Source: Gadus chalcogrammus
Lineage: Eukaryota > Chordata > Actinopteri > Gadiformes > Gadidae
DNA: 64,000 nt
Reading direction: 5' to 3'
NCBI RefSeq assembly: GCF_026213295.1
Contig: NC_079422.1
Coordinates: forward strand, 19,433,853 to 19,497,852
The notes under the pieces are model-generated. The model was not told the origin of the DNA. It did not search any database and saw nothing but the letters and a program-made list of their open reading frames with translations. The translations under genes and the position numbers were made by a program. Positions 28,897-52,903 of the stretch are shown here, one piece after another (position 1 is the stretch's first letter; every line of letters begins with the position of its first letter).

Positions 28897-31800
28897 TCAT
28901 AATTATAAGAGTAGTGTTAATGGTGATGATCATAATGACCCTCTGAGTGGTGAGACGGGGAGGGGGTGGGACCAAACAGGGGACCTTGAATCCCCTTGAA
29001 GGAAAAGGAATGAGGCCTGAAACGGGGACCAAATTCTGAGACTTTATTGTTGCAAATTTTGTTAAAAGTAAGAAAGATTTAAGAGCTGTCATTTCAGTGT
29101 GATTTGTCTGATATGCCATTGCTGTCCGTCGGCTTGAAGTGTGTGAAATGCTCTGTGAGAATATCTGTGCTTGTGACTGCCTGCTTCTGTATCGTGAGAC
29201 TGTAATCGACCGCTCACGGCTCATTTCCGACCCATCTGGAACTCTTTCCCCCCCGATTGGTTCAAGGAGTCCATCTTGCCTGTCAATCACACTGCGTTAT
29301 CATAGCCCTACTATAGGTGGATCACGTGTTCTGCGGATGTTTACTATTTTTCGCTGTGTAAAGTTATGCAGTGTATTCTTGGACGTGGGTACATGAATAC
29401 ATAACATGACTTCCTGATTTCAGTTCTCCCCTTGCTTCGTCGGGTGCGCGTTCATGACAAGAACAGGCTTATGTGTAGTTCCTTACCGTGCGTTAATTGT
29501 ATCGCTGTAAAAGGTTTGAGTGTGTGTGTGTGTGTGTGTCTTTCTCTCTTTTTGTCTGTGTGTGTGCGTGTCTCTCTGTCTGTTGTTTGATGGGGTGCAT
29601 TCAAATGCTTCCTAACCATGCGTCTTTCATTGAATGTAGGCTACAACACGCTGCTTCAAGGGAATTTCACACTGTGGTAAAAGTTTGTCCATATGCAGGC
29701 AAGTGAAGATCCATTAATTGTACCTTCAAGCTTTTTGCAGGCGAGACATACATTTAAATAAGAATTGAAATGACTCAAGTAATGAATCTGAAGGAAACCC
29801 CAATTATCCATGATGTAATAGGCAGACTTTACCAATGAGTGGCACATTGCTGATGCAGAAGTCTTCTGTCACACAAGATATATTATCTTATTATTTATAT
29901 TAGGCCTAGCTGTTAGGCCTAAATTGATTAACATTGATTTAAATGTTTGTCTTTCATCCTATCTTTCAAGAGAACAAACAGAAACATCAAATAGATGGAT
30001 CATCTTAGCCTGGACTTCTGAGAAATGCAATTTATTCTCATCTGAATGTGATGTTTTGTCGGATGAACTAGATTAAAAAAAGTGTAGGTAAAGGTAATCT
30101 GAGGTGGGCGATATTTAAATGTTCAATCGCCCATACCACACCCTTTAATCGCTTATTCTTTTACCATGACTGAATTAAAGAGTCTGATAGATAATGGTCG
30201 ACACTGTGAAATCAAAGAAAAAAAACAAAAAACAAGCATGGGTAAATGTAAAACCTCCTTCACCCCTTCACAAGTCTATAATGTGTGACCCTTATAAGCA
30301 GATTTCAAAAGCCTTACAAATAAGCTTAAATATATACCAAAGAAAGCTTGTACTTATCCATCTTGGAATTTGAATAAAACCTTGGGTTGAGGATATATTA
30401 GTAGTGCCAGTGTATCTTAATCTAGTGATCCCTTAGTTTCTGAAACGGTAGCCCTGATTAGCCGTAACCCTATAGAAGATGAACACTGTTCTTGAGGATG
30501 ACACTAGCTTGTTGAAGCTTTAGCCTACTACAATTATGTATAGTGCTCGTTTAAGCTGTACTATCATTATGTTTAGTGACCATAATAGTTATTGGGCGCT
30601 TGTTGGACCCTGGTACTGTTAAATAATTAACTTGAACTCGATAAACTAAATTGCTATGTGCTGGACAGAGCGACAGCACTGGTATGGTATGGTTAGCTAA
30701 TCCATTTGTGTGTGTCTTGGTGTGTTTCCACTGTGCAGAACTATGAATTAAAATGACACTGCCATGATTTGAGTTTTCTTATCAAAATAATATTGAGTAT
30801 GTAGCCTAGAAAAAATACTAAATAAAATCAGTTTCCTCTGCTATTGCCGCATACGAAGATAATATAAATAAAAAAAGAAATAACAGATACATCCTTCATA
30901 TAAACTTTGTCACGAATCAGCAACCCGTTTCCTGACAGTTGCATTTTCCAGAGTCAACCACAAGAGTACGCCACTGCTGCAATATAGTTTGAAATTAAAA
31001 CCACGTTATCGCTAATGCATAGCTTCGTGGGACCATGCTGATCTCACGAGTTCACCTCTAGGTGTTGAATTAATCCTGTTGAATACACATTTTGCCAGAA
31101 GTCCTCAAGATTGACAGGAGAAATTGTTAAATATTGAAAAAAAAAAAACAACAGAATCATGCAGAGTTCATCTAATTGATGTAATATATGAAAACTACCA
31201 ATCTCCATTATCAAATATAGTTTAATCATTGTATTTACGTATTATTGCGGGACCTATTGAAAGTATATAGAACTACTAGCAACATTGTAGGGAGACTCAA
31301 GACTAACTTTACTGGTAGATTCCTTAAAATTGTCTTAGTCCTGTTGATGAACACATTGTATGGATAGCCCAGTGTGCTGTTAAAAGTTCCCATATGATTT
31401 GAGGGGTCTGCTCACGGAATCCACAGTAAACACAGGGATGCTAATGCATGTGTCCTTGGTCTTCTCTACTGCTGGCTTTAAAGCGCGCATACAAAGCACA
31501 GGCCAAAATGTTTTGAGGACCAGGTGTCTGTGACATAACAGAAGCATTGTTAGGCATATCTACAACTTGTTTACACCCTAATAATACGGCCTGCTGGCCA
31601 AAGGAAACCTTATCAATGTTATGAAATATTTGTATTTCTAGCATTTAATGTTTGCCAGATGTGTCCAGAACATCAACAAAGTACCAGAAAGGCCTCCAAT
31701 TAGTTTAAGGACGACTCATTATGTTTGATAAATGATCAAAATCACGATTAAATAAAAGAAACCTTTGTAAAAATATGGATTTTTATAACCTATTATTATG

Positions 31801-32490
31801 AGAGATATCCAAGCAGTAGAATTAGATTCTGTTTCATGCTCCAGTGGCAGCTTGCCCGATGTGTTTTGACCCACCCTACTTGCTAGTCTTGCTGCTCTGA
31901 TAGTCAGAACGGGCTCATACACGTTGCCTCCTGTGGTACGGTGGGCTGCTTCTTGGCACGCAGAGGGAGATGGTTTAAAATATCAGGGTGAGCTAACAGA
32001 GGCAGAGCAGGACTCGTCATTAGCCATTATCAGTAGAAACTATTCATCAATGTTGTCTGGTGCTTCTTTTCCGCATTTATCTTGAAAGGTGAAAATGCTA
32101 TTGTGAGCCATTCTCCAACTGTTTTGTGGATTTGCAATGAAATATTTCAGCAGTTTCATCCATGGTTGCAACCCAGGCCAACTTTATGGCAAAATGGCAT
32201 GGATCGCTTTGTTGATGATCATATAAGACATATAACATTCAAAAAGTCAATTTAGAATTTTTAAGGCATACCACTGCATGCTACTTCGAAGTTATATCAT
32301 GCAATCGCCTATGAAGATAATGGGAAAAAGTCTTGAAGACTGTTTATATCTGCTGTAACAGATTTGTGAACGACAGGCATATTAAGTGGCCATTATTTAC
32401 CAAAATCTTGGCTCTGTTAGTCATTCTGTCTTGGTAAATAGATGAAGATGTTTTTTTTCCAGACGACAGCTCATTTGTTATCTTACATGA
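28897..32490. other. ddc 3' region and intergenic sequence
   Basis: Holds the ddc 3' UTR of unknown length. Possible poly(A) signals are attaaa near 30072 and 30174 and aataaa near 30373; none is decisive. A degenerate TG stretch lies at 29519-29582. No other gene was recognised. Confidence 0.4.
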
Positions 32491-32497
32491 TCCAACG

Positions 32498-32601
<104 letters not shown>

Positions 32602-32684
32602 CTCTCTAAATTAACTTCCCTTGTAAATATTAACAGGTGGGGTGGGAGATGATGTCATCTGTGGTCGTGTTGGGCCCCACTTAC

Positions 32685-32746
32685 CTCAGCATCCTTTATC
32701 GTGCACTCTGAGCTTGGAGGGTTCGGAGCACCATCCACCATTTCCT
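32685..32746 (-). other. candidate exon of an unassigned - strand transcript
   Basis: On the - strand, ttcacag precedes a 62-base open segment that ends at a perfect gtaagt donor (plus 32684-32679). One frame reads EMVDGAPNPPSSECTIKDAE with no stop. I do not recognise the peptide, and no neighbouring partner exon was found. It could be an exon of an unannotated gene, a long non-coding RNA exon, or chance. Confidence 0.25.
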
Positions 32747-32749
32747 CTG

Positions 32750-35700
32750 TGAACACGATGACGAGAAACGCATTACTGCTCTGTCTGGCCGGCATCATCA
32801 TCACGTAATTTAATCCCAAGTCACAACTATACTCAAGACTCTTGCAGATCCCATTACATAGCCAGTATCTAGTACCCAGTGTCGGAGGGCTTTTAAGTCC
32901 GACATCGGCATTTTAAACCCGGTGAAGAAGATAAGTGTTTCCCCGTTGTAACATAATATCAGCCCTAACGAGTGCTGGTCCTCAACTTTCACAGGCAGGA
33001 GTCGAGGCGATGGAGAAATATAAGAACACGACATTGGACGTCCTGCGATGGCCAATGTGGTGGCTGTGGTGGCCCATGCACTCTGTTTCTTGTATGCGTT
33101 TGCCACAAGGAATATCAGAACAAGGTGGTGGGGAAAGACGCAAAAAAAACAAACAAGGCTTGTGCGTTAAAGACTTCCCCGATCCGCACATTAGCCGTCT
33201 GTTGGCAGGGTAGACGTCTACTGGTGGCGTGTGGCCAGGAAAGCGTCATTAGTGCTTCTCCTTTGTGCGATACTGAGTGCAGAAAACCAGGGCCATTAAA
33301 CTCAACATGCACGGTTCTATGTGACCCGGCAGGCTAATAAGGAATCACTCTATGCCGAGTTGTACGACAAAGCCACCTTGAGAATTCCACTCGAAGAAAT
33401 AATAATATGTCCTCTACCTAGAGGACATATTTGGCTTGGCTCAAGACGAGGACACAGGGAGATGGTGCCGGAAGCCGGTTTATTGTAAGGTTTGCGCCAA
33501 TGAAAAGTGAAGCTGGAGTTCCATGTTCCCATGCAGGAGATCTCTCTCTAGTGTGTGTGGTGATGGCTGGTTTAACCTGTGCACATTGATTCCACATTGA
33601 TTGCTCAATGTGCAACAGGTGTGTGCAGCCTCACTCAGCCCCAGAGTCCAATCAGTCTGACTCAGGCCAGGTGAGGCTGCTTAACCCAGCTGTCATCCGT
33701 ACAAACTCCACAGTAGAACGGGTATCCCCACTGACCCGGCTAAGCAGGTAAAGATGAGACGTAGATTCAAGGTCTGATCAAAATCTATGAGTTTTTATTT
33801 ATTGATCCAAGCAGCGAGATCACCTGGACTTGATTTCAGGAGGGGGTTTGAAGACAATACGTGAAACCATTTCTTTGTTTTGCATATATGATCCAGTCTA
33901 ATGGGGGACACGCCCACTTACATCCGTTGTGTGTCTGTGTGTGTGTGTTTGAGTGTGTGTCTGCCTGCCAGCCTTTTTGTCTGTTTATCTATTAATCTAT
34001 TGATCTATTGATCTATAGATCGGCTTGGTTATGAATGGCTAGCTTCTGGAAGAAGGCATTACAATTTAAGTTACAAAACCTTACATAATTACAACGTACA
34101 AAATGTATTGTTTGTTGTAGATATCCAATAATGTTGATAGGGCATTCAATGCATTTTTTGTTGAATGTTATATAAGCAACAGTAGTTACACACTCCATGA
34201 GGTGAGAAATACCACACTAGGGTAAAGGGACACATCCTGACAAACACAGGTGCAGGGACATTTTTCTGATGCTTCACTGATACCCTTGACCTGACCCTTG
34301 ACCCGACCCTTGACCCTGAGAGAAGCCTTGAACCCTGCATGCTTTACAGAAACACCACACCCTATATCACTGCACGTTTGAGGTGAAGAGCTATTCTTTA
34401 AATGGAATCTGTTAGCAAGGGCTTAGCAAATTTGTTTTGAATTGATTTCGTCTGCCTCTGTGTGTGGCCATTTAGATTTTAGACAATTCCTGGCACATTT
34501 GTGACCAAATCTTTCCACCTTATGCGATGCCTGGGTTACACTTATAACGTGGAAGCGGTGGCGGGGATTGAAAGAGCAGGAAGCAGCAAGCAGAGAGCTG
34601 GGAACAACTGACCGCCTAGCGCGTGTCCCCCATTATCAACCACCACCAGCGCGGCTCTGATTGCATCGTACCAAGACATGGTGAGGCGTGGCGTCGGCCG
34701 GCTGCACGATGAGTGCCTGGGATCTTCTAATTGTTGCGGCCACCACAAGACGGCCACAACATTTCCTCCCGGAGCCGACATGCAGAGCATATTGCATTAG
34801 GAAGCATTGAAAGCAATTCGTTTTTTTTGTCTCCGTTTTTTATTACTCTCGACGGGCTCGCGGTTCAGATCGTGTTTTGTGGGATGATGGAACCATAAGT
34901 CCGTCCGGGGGGGTTTGAGGCCTACTGTAAAAGGTGGTGTACATCGTTCATTTTGGCATTTAAATCGTAGAGCACAGTTGTTACAGTGGCAATCAGGGAA
35001 TACTGCGATGCATTATATAATGTGGCTGAGGCCCAGTCATCAATGCTGTGATGCTAGACTTTGTAGTGCTATGGTTTGCTGTCTTCATCGCATGCCTCCA
35101 TATTATCTCGATTAAATCTCTCTATTGAATGTTAATGACCGGACCAACGTGGCGAGTCAGACATTATTGTACCGGCATAAAAGGTTGCGGTCGACATTGA
35201 TGTGGGGAATACCAAACGGCTGTTGTGTTTCCTGTGAGAGCTCCTTTCAGTCGTTAATCTCAAAAGTCTGGTCTAGTCTACGCCGCTCATTCAAGGTTTC
35301 ATTGAGTGTTTGTTTGTGTTTTCCTTCTCAAATGTTCAGCTCTTCTATTCTCTGTGTTTTTCGGACAATGGGACCAGATGTGAGCGCTGAAAAGAGAGAG
35401 CCAAAAAGTGGGTGTGAAAAACAAAACTGTACAAGCTCGCCGTTGGATCTGAGCTCTTCTCTGCGGCCAGAGGACAGGTGGAGGAGTTGTTGCTCGGTCT
35501 TCTTTCTCTTCCCTTTCCTCCGTGCAAACAAGATAATTGTGAATCTGCTCAACCGTCTCTCCAGGACCGGAAGGTTTCACATTGCCCCTCTGGACAAAAC
35601 GCTAAAAATAAAAATACATCAATCTCTCTATCTGGCTGTGGCCCACTGAATCACACACATTATTCTCTTTGACTGCACCCCCCCCTCCCCCCACCCTCCC

Positions 35701-37200
35701 CCCACCCGGGTCTTTGTTGTCGCCCCAGAGGCCAAGAGGACCACCCAGTCACTGACTGGGGTGTGATGGGATCCATGGCCGGCCAGAGAGCAACAAACAG
35801 CCGGTAACAAGCACAGCCTTGTGCTGGATAATGAGTCCTTGAACTGAGCTACAGATGTAGCATACGTTGGGATCATTCGGGAATGGTGGGCCTCTCTGTT
35901 GGGATGGATCTGGGCGAGGGAAATTAAACTCACCCAGGCCCGATTTGTATTCACTACAAATATGTAATTTGCACATTCTATACATGTGCTCTACACTCCT
36001 TACCGAGATCTTGTTTTTGCCAACTGGTATAGTACAATACTAAACTGGGCTCGTGTATAGTAGGCCTAATGTCCCCAACCTGAAATCTAGCTTATTATTG
36101 GTTGAACACCAATGGGCTACGTCACATAAAATTCACTTCCAAGCCATAGTTCCAATCTCATCCTCTAGATGACACCATTTCTTGCTCGATTGTAGCTCTT
36201 CTAATAATGTTGATTTATGCGTAAGTGGGTGCGTAACTACTTTCGTATATCATAAGCGTAATTATAGGTTGTTTGTCTAGAATGTATGCGTAGTACTCTG
36301 TGGAACGTAACCAGACCGTCTACTAGACGGTTCTGCCAGTTCATCAGGTTGAAACATTTCTATTGGTTTGCATAATCATACACGTCGTCCTCTTTTATCT
36401 TATGTCTGTAAAAACTGCTGACATTTGTCCTCCCCTTAAGACCTATATCAGCCGTTCTCTGCAAATCATGGGCTGTAAAAGGACTGCTAACGCATAACAG
36501 TTGGCCGGCCAGAGCACTTCAGTTGGCGTGCATTACTAGGATGGGTCAGTGATGGGGATAGCAGATTTTTTTTAAGGCGAAGTGTTGCTTGTTCTATTCG
36601 TCCTTGTACTGTTAGCAAGACTCTGGACCTGTTGGCCCAGAGCCTTGCTAACAGTATCCTTCCACTGTCACACACTTCATAAAGACCCAGCTTTTAGTCT
36701 TTGTTCCTCACTGAGGTGCAGGCTGTGCTTCACTGTGTTTACTGTAGTGTGTTTAAACATCTCTGGAGGATCTATACCGACCTATTGAAACGGGTTAGAC
36801 AGTTTAGATACACGGTATAAACTGCAAGTCTTTCAATGCTGTCCGACAGACTTTACTGAAGTCAGTATTCTGTCATTCGGCACTTCACACACATAGCACT
36901 ACTTAAATGCAGTCCATTTACCTGAAAGTGGCCAGCAGGTGAAATGTCGGACTGAGGTGATTGTTCAGTGTAGCATGAGCGACAGAAAGTTGATAATTGA
37001 AGTGTCCTGATATTGGTATTATTTCAGATGAGTGTTGTCAGCGTTTTGTCTGAGTGGTGTGTGTTTTGTTCCCGTATTGATCCACCCAGACCGTGAACGT
37101 TGATGTGCCCGAGACCCCACACTAATGTAACACAGTGGCCTGGCTAATTTTCTCCATTAAATAAAACCGTTTGCCATTTCTCATATTTCAAGAATATGCT
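32750..37200. other. intergenic sequence with small hairpins
   Basis: No gene was recognised. Small features are a palindrome atatgtcctc/gaggacatat at about 33405-33430, a strong hairpin at 36609-36657, and degenerate GT tracts near 33930. Confidence 0.4.
36609..36657. repeat. short strong hairpin
   Basis: tactgttagcaag a ctctgg pairs with ccagag c cttgctaacagta around a loop of about 10 bases, with one mismatch. The stem is about 20 bp. Seen once in the window. Confidence 0.7.
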
Positions 37201-37217
37201 GACACAAACCAAAACGC

Positions 37218-37275
37218 ACACACACACACATACACACACAAATGCACACACGCACGCACACGCAAGCACGCACAG

Positions 37276-37313
<38 letters not shown>

Positions 37314-37318
37314 TGTGT
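37218..37318. repeat. CA tract meeting TG tract
   Basis: An interrupted CA repeat (37218-37275) is followed directly by a TG repeat (37280-37318), so the two halves are self-complementary. Confidence 0.85.
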
Positions 37319-37600
37319 CAGTTCCTCTTCCATCTCTTCCTCTTCCGCTATCATTTCCTCTGCCATCTCTGCTGAAAATGACTCAAAGTGATGTCTTCCT
37401 CGCTTTAAGAGAGTGAGCAAGAAAGAGCTGGGAGAAGTATTTATCTTGGGATTCATATTTTTTCACATCGGTCAAGTTATTTATTATCACTGGGAAAACA
37501 AATAACCTGTTGGAACATTTGACAGCTGACCATGAGAGCTGTTGCAGCCGTTTATCAACGTGTTTCTTCACACTGTGTCAATGTACTGAACACTAGTGGC

Positions 37601-37643
37601 TCAGCTTAGGGTGCAAACCTCACTGGTTTGTACCCTAAGCTGA
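37601..37643. repeat. short strong hairpin
   Basis: cagcttagggt gcaaacc pairs with ggtttgt accctaagctg around a 5-base loop, a stem of 18 bp with one mismatch. Confidence 0.7.
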
Positions 37644-37889
37644 CAGGAAGTAAACACCCCCGAGAAGAAAACAAAAGGCCTTTCGGATTTATAGTCTTGG
37701 CATGGCTACAAAGACAATGGGGATGGCTTCATGGGGGGACTAATCAGAACCAACCAGGGAAATAGGCCCGGGTTTCAGAATGGAATAAAGTCAGCTGTGA
37801 AATGAGTTTGCATAACCCTTATCCTTAGCTCAGATGTAGTCATAGGAATGTACACAGTGTGTGCGTGTGTGTTCAAGTGTGTGGGCATG

Positions 37890-37932
37890 CATTTGTGCGT
37901 GTGTGTGTGTGTGTGTTTGTGTGGGCATGCAT

Positions 37933-38002
<70 letters not shown>

Positions 38003-38021
38003 ATTCACATATCTGGCCATG

Positions 38022-38085
<64 letters not shown>

Positions 38086-38115
38086 CGTGCATGTGCGCTC
38101 ACGCATGCATGTGTG
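37890..38115. repeat. compound (TG)n array
   Basis: Two long TG tracts separated by 'cattcacatatctggccatg', ending in a GC run and a degenerate TG/CA region. Confidence 0.95.
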
Positions 38116-38357
38116 TACGTGTGTTTGTGTTTACACACAGCCACGTGTATGCCTGGCACAATGACCTCCCTCGGTGTAGGTGTGGCATTCGGTCGACCCT
38201 CCTCCTCCCTTCATCCTCCCCCTCCCTCCGTCCCTCCCTCCTGTCACTTTGGGGCATGGGGGGGAGGGAGTGAGTGAGGGAGGGAGGGAGGGAGGCAAGC
38301 CTAGTCTCCTCACAGGCAGATCAATGAGGAGCTACCAACCCTAGACCACTCACCGCT

Positions 38358-38495
<138 letters not shown>

Positions 38496-38593
38496 CCACC
38501 CTGTCCCTGAACCTCTCTCCACCACTCTCCCCTCTTCTCTTTCACTGCTGAACTTCTCCTTCACTGCTGAACATTCTCCCTGCTCCCACCCCA

Positions 38594-38615
38594 GGCTGCA
38601 GAACCTGCTCCAGAA
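38594..38615 (+). other. candidate 22-nt micro-exon
   Basis: A C/T-rich run and 'cccaccccag' precede a 22-base segment (gctgcagaacctgctccag then aag) that ends at a perfect gtgagt donor. It could be a 5' UTR exon of entpd3, 4.1 kb upstream of its start codon, or a chance pairing of sites. Confidence 0.25.
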
Positions 38616-39094
38616 GGTGAGTGACGTCCCACCGCGATGGGGAGATAGCGTGGCTCCATGCAGGGCCGCTGCATGTGTTTACTTGTAGGTCGAGGAGGAT
38701 GTTTACCCAGGGCGTTGATCCACAGCATCGGTTATATAACTCCCTAACGAGTCCTCTCAGGCCCGCCACCTTGGCTCATGTTATGGAGACATCGCTGGGG
38801 GAGTCCCTTGACTACCTGATGCTTCAGAGGGGCTTGCTTCATCGGGCCGATAGGGAGACACACACACACGTGCGCGCGTGTGGTCCGCCTTCGAACTCCT
38901 ACTGCTGCTGCTGTTGCAGTTTCTGTTGCAAGGCTTTCATGTGTACGAAGAACGACTGATCACATGTCAGTCTTTGACGGTGTATTTGTACAGTGTCGCT
39001 GCTGACCTCACCTGATATGCTGCATGCGTCTTTGCAGGTGTGCCTGTGTTTGGATGTGACTGTGTCTGTACATGTGTGTGTGTAGGTGTGGGTT

Positions 39095-39101
39095 TGTCTG
39101 A

Positions 39102-39168
<67 letters not shown>

Positions 39169-39170
39169 AA
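39095..39170. repeat. (CTGT)n-(TG)n array
   Basis: Seven CTGT units followed by TG repeats; irregular TG continues to about 39390. Confidence 0.9.
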
Positions 39171-39944
39171 AGCTTGTGTCTGTGGGTGTGTGTTTGTTTG
39201 GGTGTCAGTTTGTGGATGTGAGTGTGTGTTTGTATGTATGGGTGTGAGTGTGCATGTGTTCTTGTGTGTGCGTTTGCGTGAGTGTGTGTGCATGTCTACG
39301 CTTGTGCGCCTGTGTTTGATAATGGGAGGGTCCGTCTGTGCATGCGTGCGTGTGTTTGTGCGTGGTGCGTGCATGCGTCTGTCTGTGTGTGTTCGTTTCA
39401 GCCAAACTTGGGCAGAAAGGAAGCTTGAAAGAGGGGGGGAGGAAGCAGGAACAGGACAAAGTAATGGCGAGAAGCAATCGGTGTGGTCGAAACAGCGTTA
39501 GCCATTAGCCAACCGGTGCGGGAGTGCGTTGTTTCACGAGAACCGGATCCCCTCTGGACCCTGCTCTTAAGGTATCCCAGCGCCTTCCACTTAACGTCCC
39601 TGCCGAGGAAAAGATTGTCCATCGGCCATTAGTTAACATAGTTAACATACACTAGGAAACGTTAACCATATCACTGCCAATTTCAGCATCCCTTCCACCG
39701 TCTCCTTTGGGATTGAGGTAAAAATGATTTGATTCATCTTCAAAGCCAGGCAGGGGGTAGGTGCCTCCCCGACGCCTCACCCTTTCATCCCCCTACCAGC
39801 CCGCACCCAGCCTAGCATCCTGTGGCCAGGATCCTCGTCTTGTTTTGAAAGGCTTGGCTAAAAGATTAAGGAGATGAGCCTTCCTCCCCCTCGACCGCGG
39901 GCGGGCCGAGATACGGTCAGCCGGGTCGGCCGCCCGTTATAGTG

Positions 39945-40090
39945 TGGCTTAAGACCCATCTTTACACAGCGCCTTTTAGTGTGGGATGTTTTTCTTTAAC
40001 TGCATTCTATCTGTGGTTTTAGGATTTACTGCTGTTGTTAGTGTATGCATATTATTATTTATTTGTGCTTTATTTTTTAGCAGTGCTTAA
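39945..40090 (+). mobile_element. LINE (L2-like) 3' fragment
   Basis: 'ggcttaagacccatctttac' corresponds to the LKTHLYT block near the end of L2-type reverse transcriptases, followed by a T-rich tail. Short and decayed. Confidence 0.4.
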
Positions 40091-40099
40091 CCTGCTTCT

Positions 40100-42600
40100 G
40101 ACAGCTGTGATACAAATAATGTTTTTATGACTTATTTAGTCTAAAGCCCGTCAGGAGACACATTGGCAGTGCTGTACTGCCATAGTTATGCAGTATATTT
40201 GCAAGAGAGAGACAGAGAACAGCAGTGATAGGATGTATCAGTGCACAAAACCTCAATGCTTCAATGTAAACGTGAGAAGACGTTGATGTCGTGCCAGTTT
40301 GGTAACATGAGGTGAGGTTTGGAAGGCATTTCTGCCACATCCTTTTGCAGACTCAAGTATGCAAGCATTCTTACTTCTTCTTAATTATTACGCTGTCTGT
40401 AGCCAAGCACGCGATTTCAAAAGGAACCTGACTTTCATGTGCTGTTTGGACGTATGTTTGCACAGACATGTCTTTGCATGCCGATACATAAATATTTCTC
40501 TATGACTTTTTCGACATTTCAGTAAGTGACAGCACTTTCTGAAAATCAAATCTGTGTAACATTGGATTACATCACATAACATTACATTACAATCACGTTG
40601 GACATATAATTCTCCAATATGACCTCATTGTTGCAGGGCAAGATTTGAATTCCTGTCATACATTCCTTCACTCGCTCCCCTTCTTCGATGTCAGACGCCA
40701 ACTACTGCGTATCCGGTCAGCACGTTCAATCACATCGCCTCGTGAGCTTTTGTCCCAGAATCCCTTTTTTCTCTCTCATAGTTGCTAGACATGTTTGAGT
40801 GACAGCTGACATTGTAATAGCCTAATCATGTCATTTAACCTTTGGAGCCTGAGAGTGTTCAAGTCCCATTAGCCGGTGATTGGGGTTGGGCAGAAAAACG
40901 AAGGACCCACCACATTCATGCTCAAGAGATTATCTCAGCATCTGTTGAAGCCTTCAGGCAGATTGTTTGTAAATCCTCAAGCCTCATAATAATCACTATC
41001 CTAACAGGGCCAAATGACTTGACTTATAGAATAACCTTTAAATAACACTAAAAGGACACATCACAAACGTCACCTGAGGACTAATCTGATAATTACACAC
41101 AATTACATGTTTTTTGTAATAGCTGTTATTATGTCCGTGGATGAAAGGTGGCCATGGCACTTTGTTGAAACTACAGATGACCTTATGACCAAAATGGGAA
41201 TAACAATTTCGTTACACTTGTCGTTTTTCTGGTGTAAGACTGGTGTAAGACCAGAACGAAATGACGCAAATCACAATCGCACAATATCAGGTGTGTGGAC
41301 AAACACCAGATGATTCTGCCGGCCATCATCAAGAGAAACTACCGCCCAATCTTAGAGAAGGCTGGTGAAAGGATCAACATACAAAGCCTACACAAAACCG
41401 ATGTTTAAACTGGAGAGGCTCACGTGATGGTGAACTGGCTTCCAAATGCACAGAGGTTATACTGTAGTAATTTGGAGTTATACTGTGTATGTCTATGTAG
41501 AGAAAAAGCTGATACCACATGAGTGAACGAAATCTGTTTAAACAGACACGCGTGACACGCGAGCACTGTTGGTTGGTGTTTTAAACCACAATTGCTAACT
41601 AGTGCAAAGAGAATGAACACAGAAAACAACATCATTTTCTGCACGAGTCGTGTAAGGACAAGGGGTCCAGAGTCCAGACATATTGAAACCATTGCATCAT
41701 GGGGGTGTGGGGGGGTCACTGGGGTAGCATTTATCAACCCGACATGAGGAGAAACATGTGTGGTGAAATCAGGACGCAGGCTGGGCTCGTGATTTGGCTG
41801 AGGTACCACTGGCGTGTGAAGCATACTTCCTGTTACAGGAAGGAGGACATTAGACAATCGCACTATTCAAACCGAAACATAAACGCAGTGGTTTTAAGCA
41901 GCACGCAAACGTCCTAAATGACAGATGATAATAAAGAATAAATTCAGTAACGATAGAATACAAAATTAAGTAAAGGGTTAGGTTCAGAATTCCGAATATT
42001 TATTTTCGGAATATTTATTTTAATAATAGGCCTATATGATATTTTGAGGATGGGTTATCATTGTCAATGTTATTATTTAGATATTAAAGTGCAGTATGTT
42101 AATTGAGCGATTAAAGCAGGACAGACCTTCCGCATTGTAAAACTTCTTCTTCGACCTCCCTCTTGAATACCTCTCGGACCCTGAGGGCTTTGTCAGATTG
42201 TTTTCCTTCATACAGCTTGGCATGAGAAAACTCCCATCACGCAGTTCGCCACCTCCCTAAATACAGTTGTCACCTGAAACCGATACGTCTAAACCGGTGT
42301 TTGTGACTTTTACAATGTAATCCTTTGTTGACCCTTAAAAAGCCGCCTCCAGCTTGAGGTAACCAGCTCTTTGGCACCTGACAGAAAACAAGACATAAAC
42401 CAGCCGTTAGTCACCTTGTGTTTTTCTAATCTTAACTTCAATCTCATCGTTTGGCTTGCCAACGGAATGAACTGGGCACAGTTCAAATGGGGGTAAGGGT
42501 GGTAGGGTTTACAGAGTCGAGAGTCAAGTGAGTTTTTTGCGACTTTTGCGGAAGATTTGATTCATGAATTGCAAAAGGGGTGATTCTGGTGACGCTTTAG
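40100..42600. other. intergenic sequence upstream of entpd3
   Basis: No exon was recognised. Contains an 'aatatttattttcgg' short direct repeat near 41995. The entpd3 promoter and any non-coding first exon should lie in or before this stretch, but I cannot place them. Confidence 0.35.
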
Positions 42601-42698
42601 GATAAATCCCTAGGCAACGTGGAACTCTTCATGACTGCTCACTGCAGCCCCCGGGATCAGGCTGGTTTTCTGACTGGGTTTCTCCTCGGCAGCAGGCC

Positions 42699-51800
<9,102 letters not shown>

Positions 51801-51821
51801 CCACACACGCACGCACATGCA

Positions 51822-52850
<1,029 letters not shown>

Positions 52851-52903
52851 CTGTTACAGGGATTATATATTTTATGAAATAGGATAAAATATACATGATG
52901 AGG

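Noticed and set aside
35125..35649. 174-codon open frame in the intergenic region
   Set aside because: Composition and lack of splice or family signals suggest chance; neither strand gives a recognisable domain.
36609..36657. Calling the hairpin a microRNA gene
   Set aside because: Stem and loop are shorter than a usual precursor and I recognise no known microRNA; kept only as a finding.
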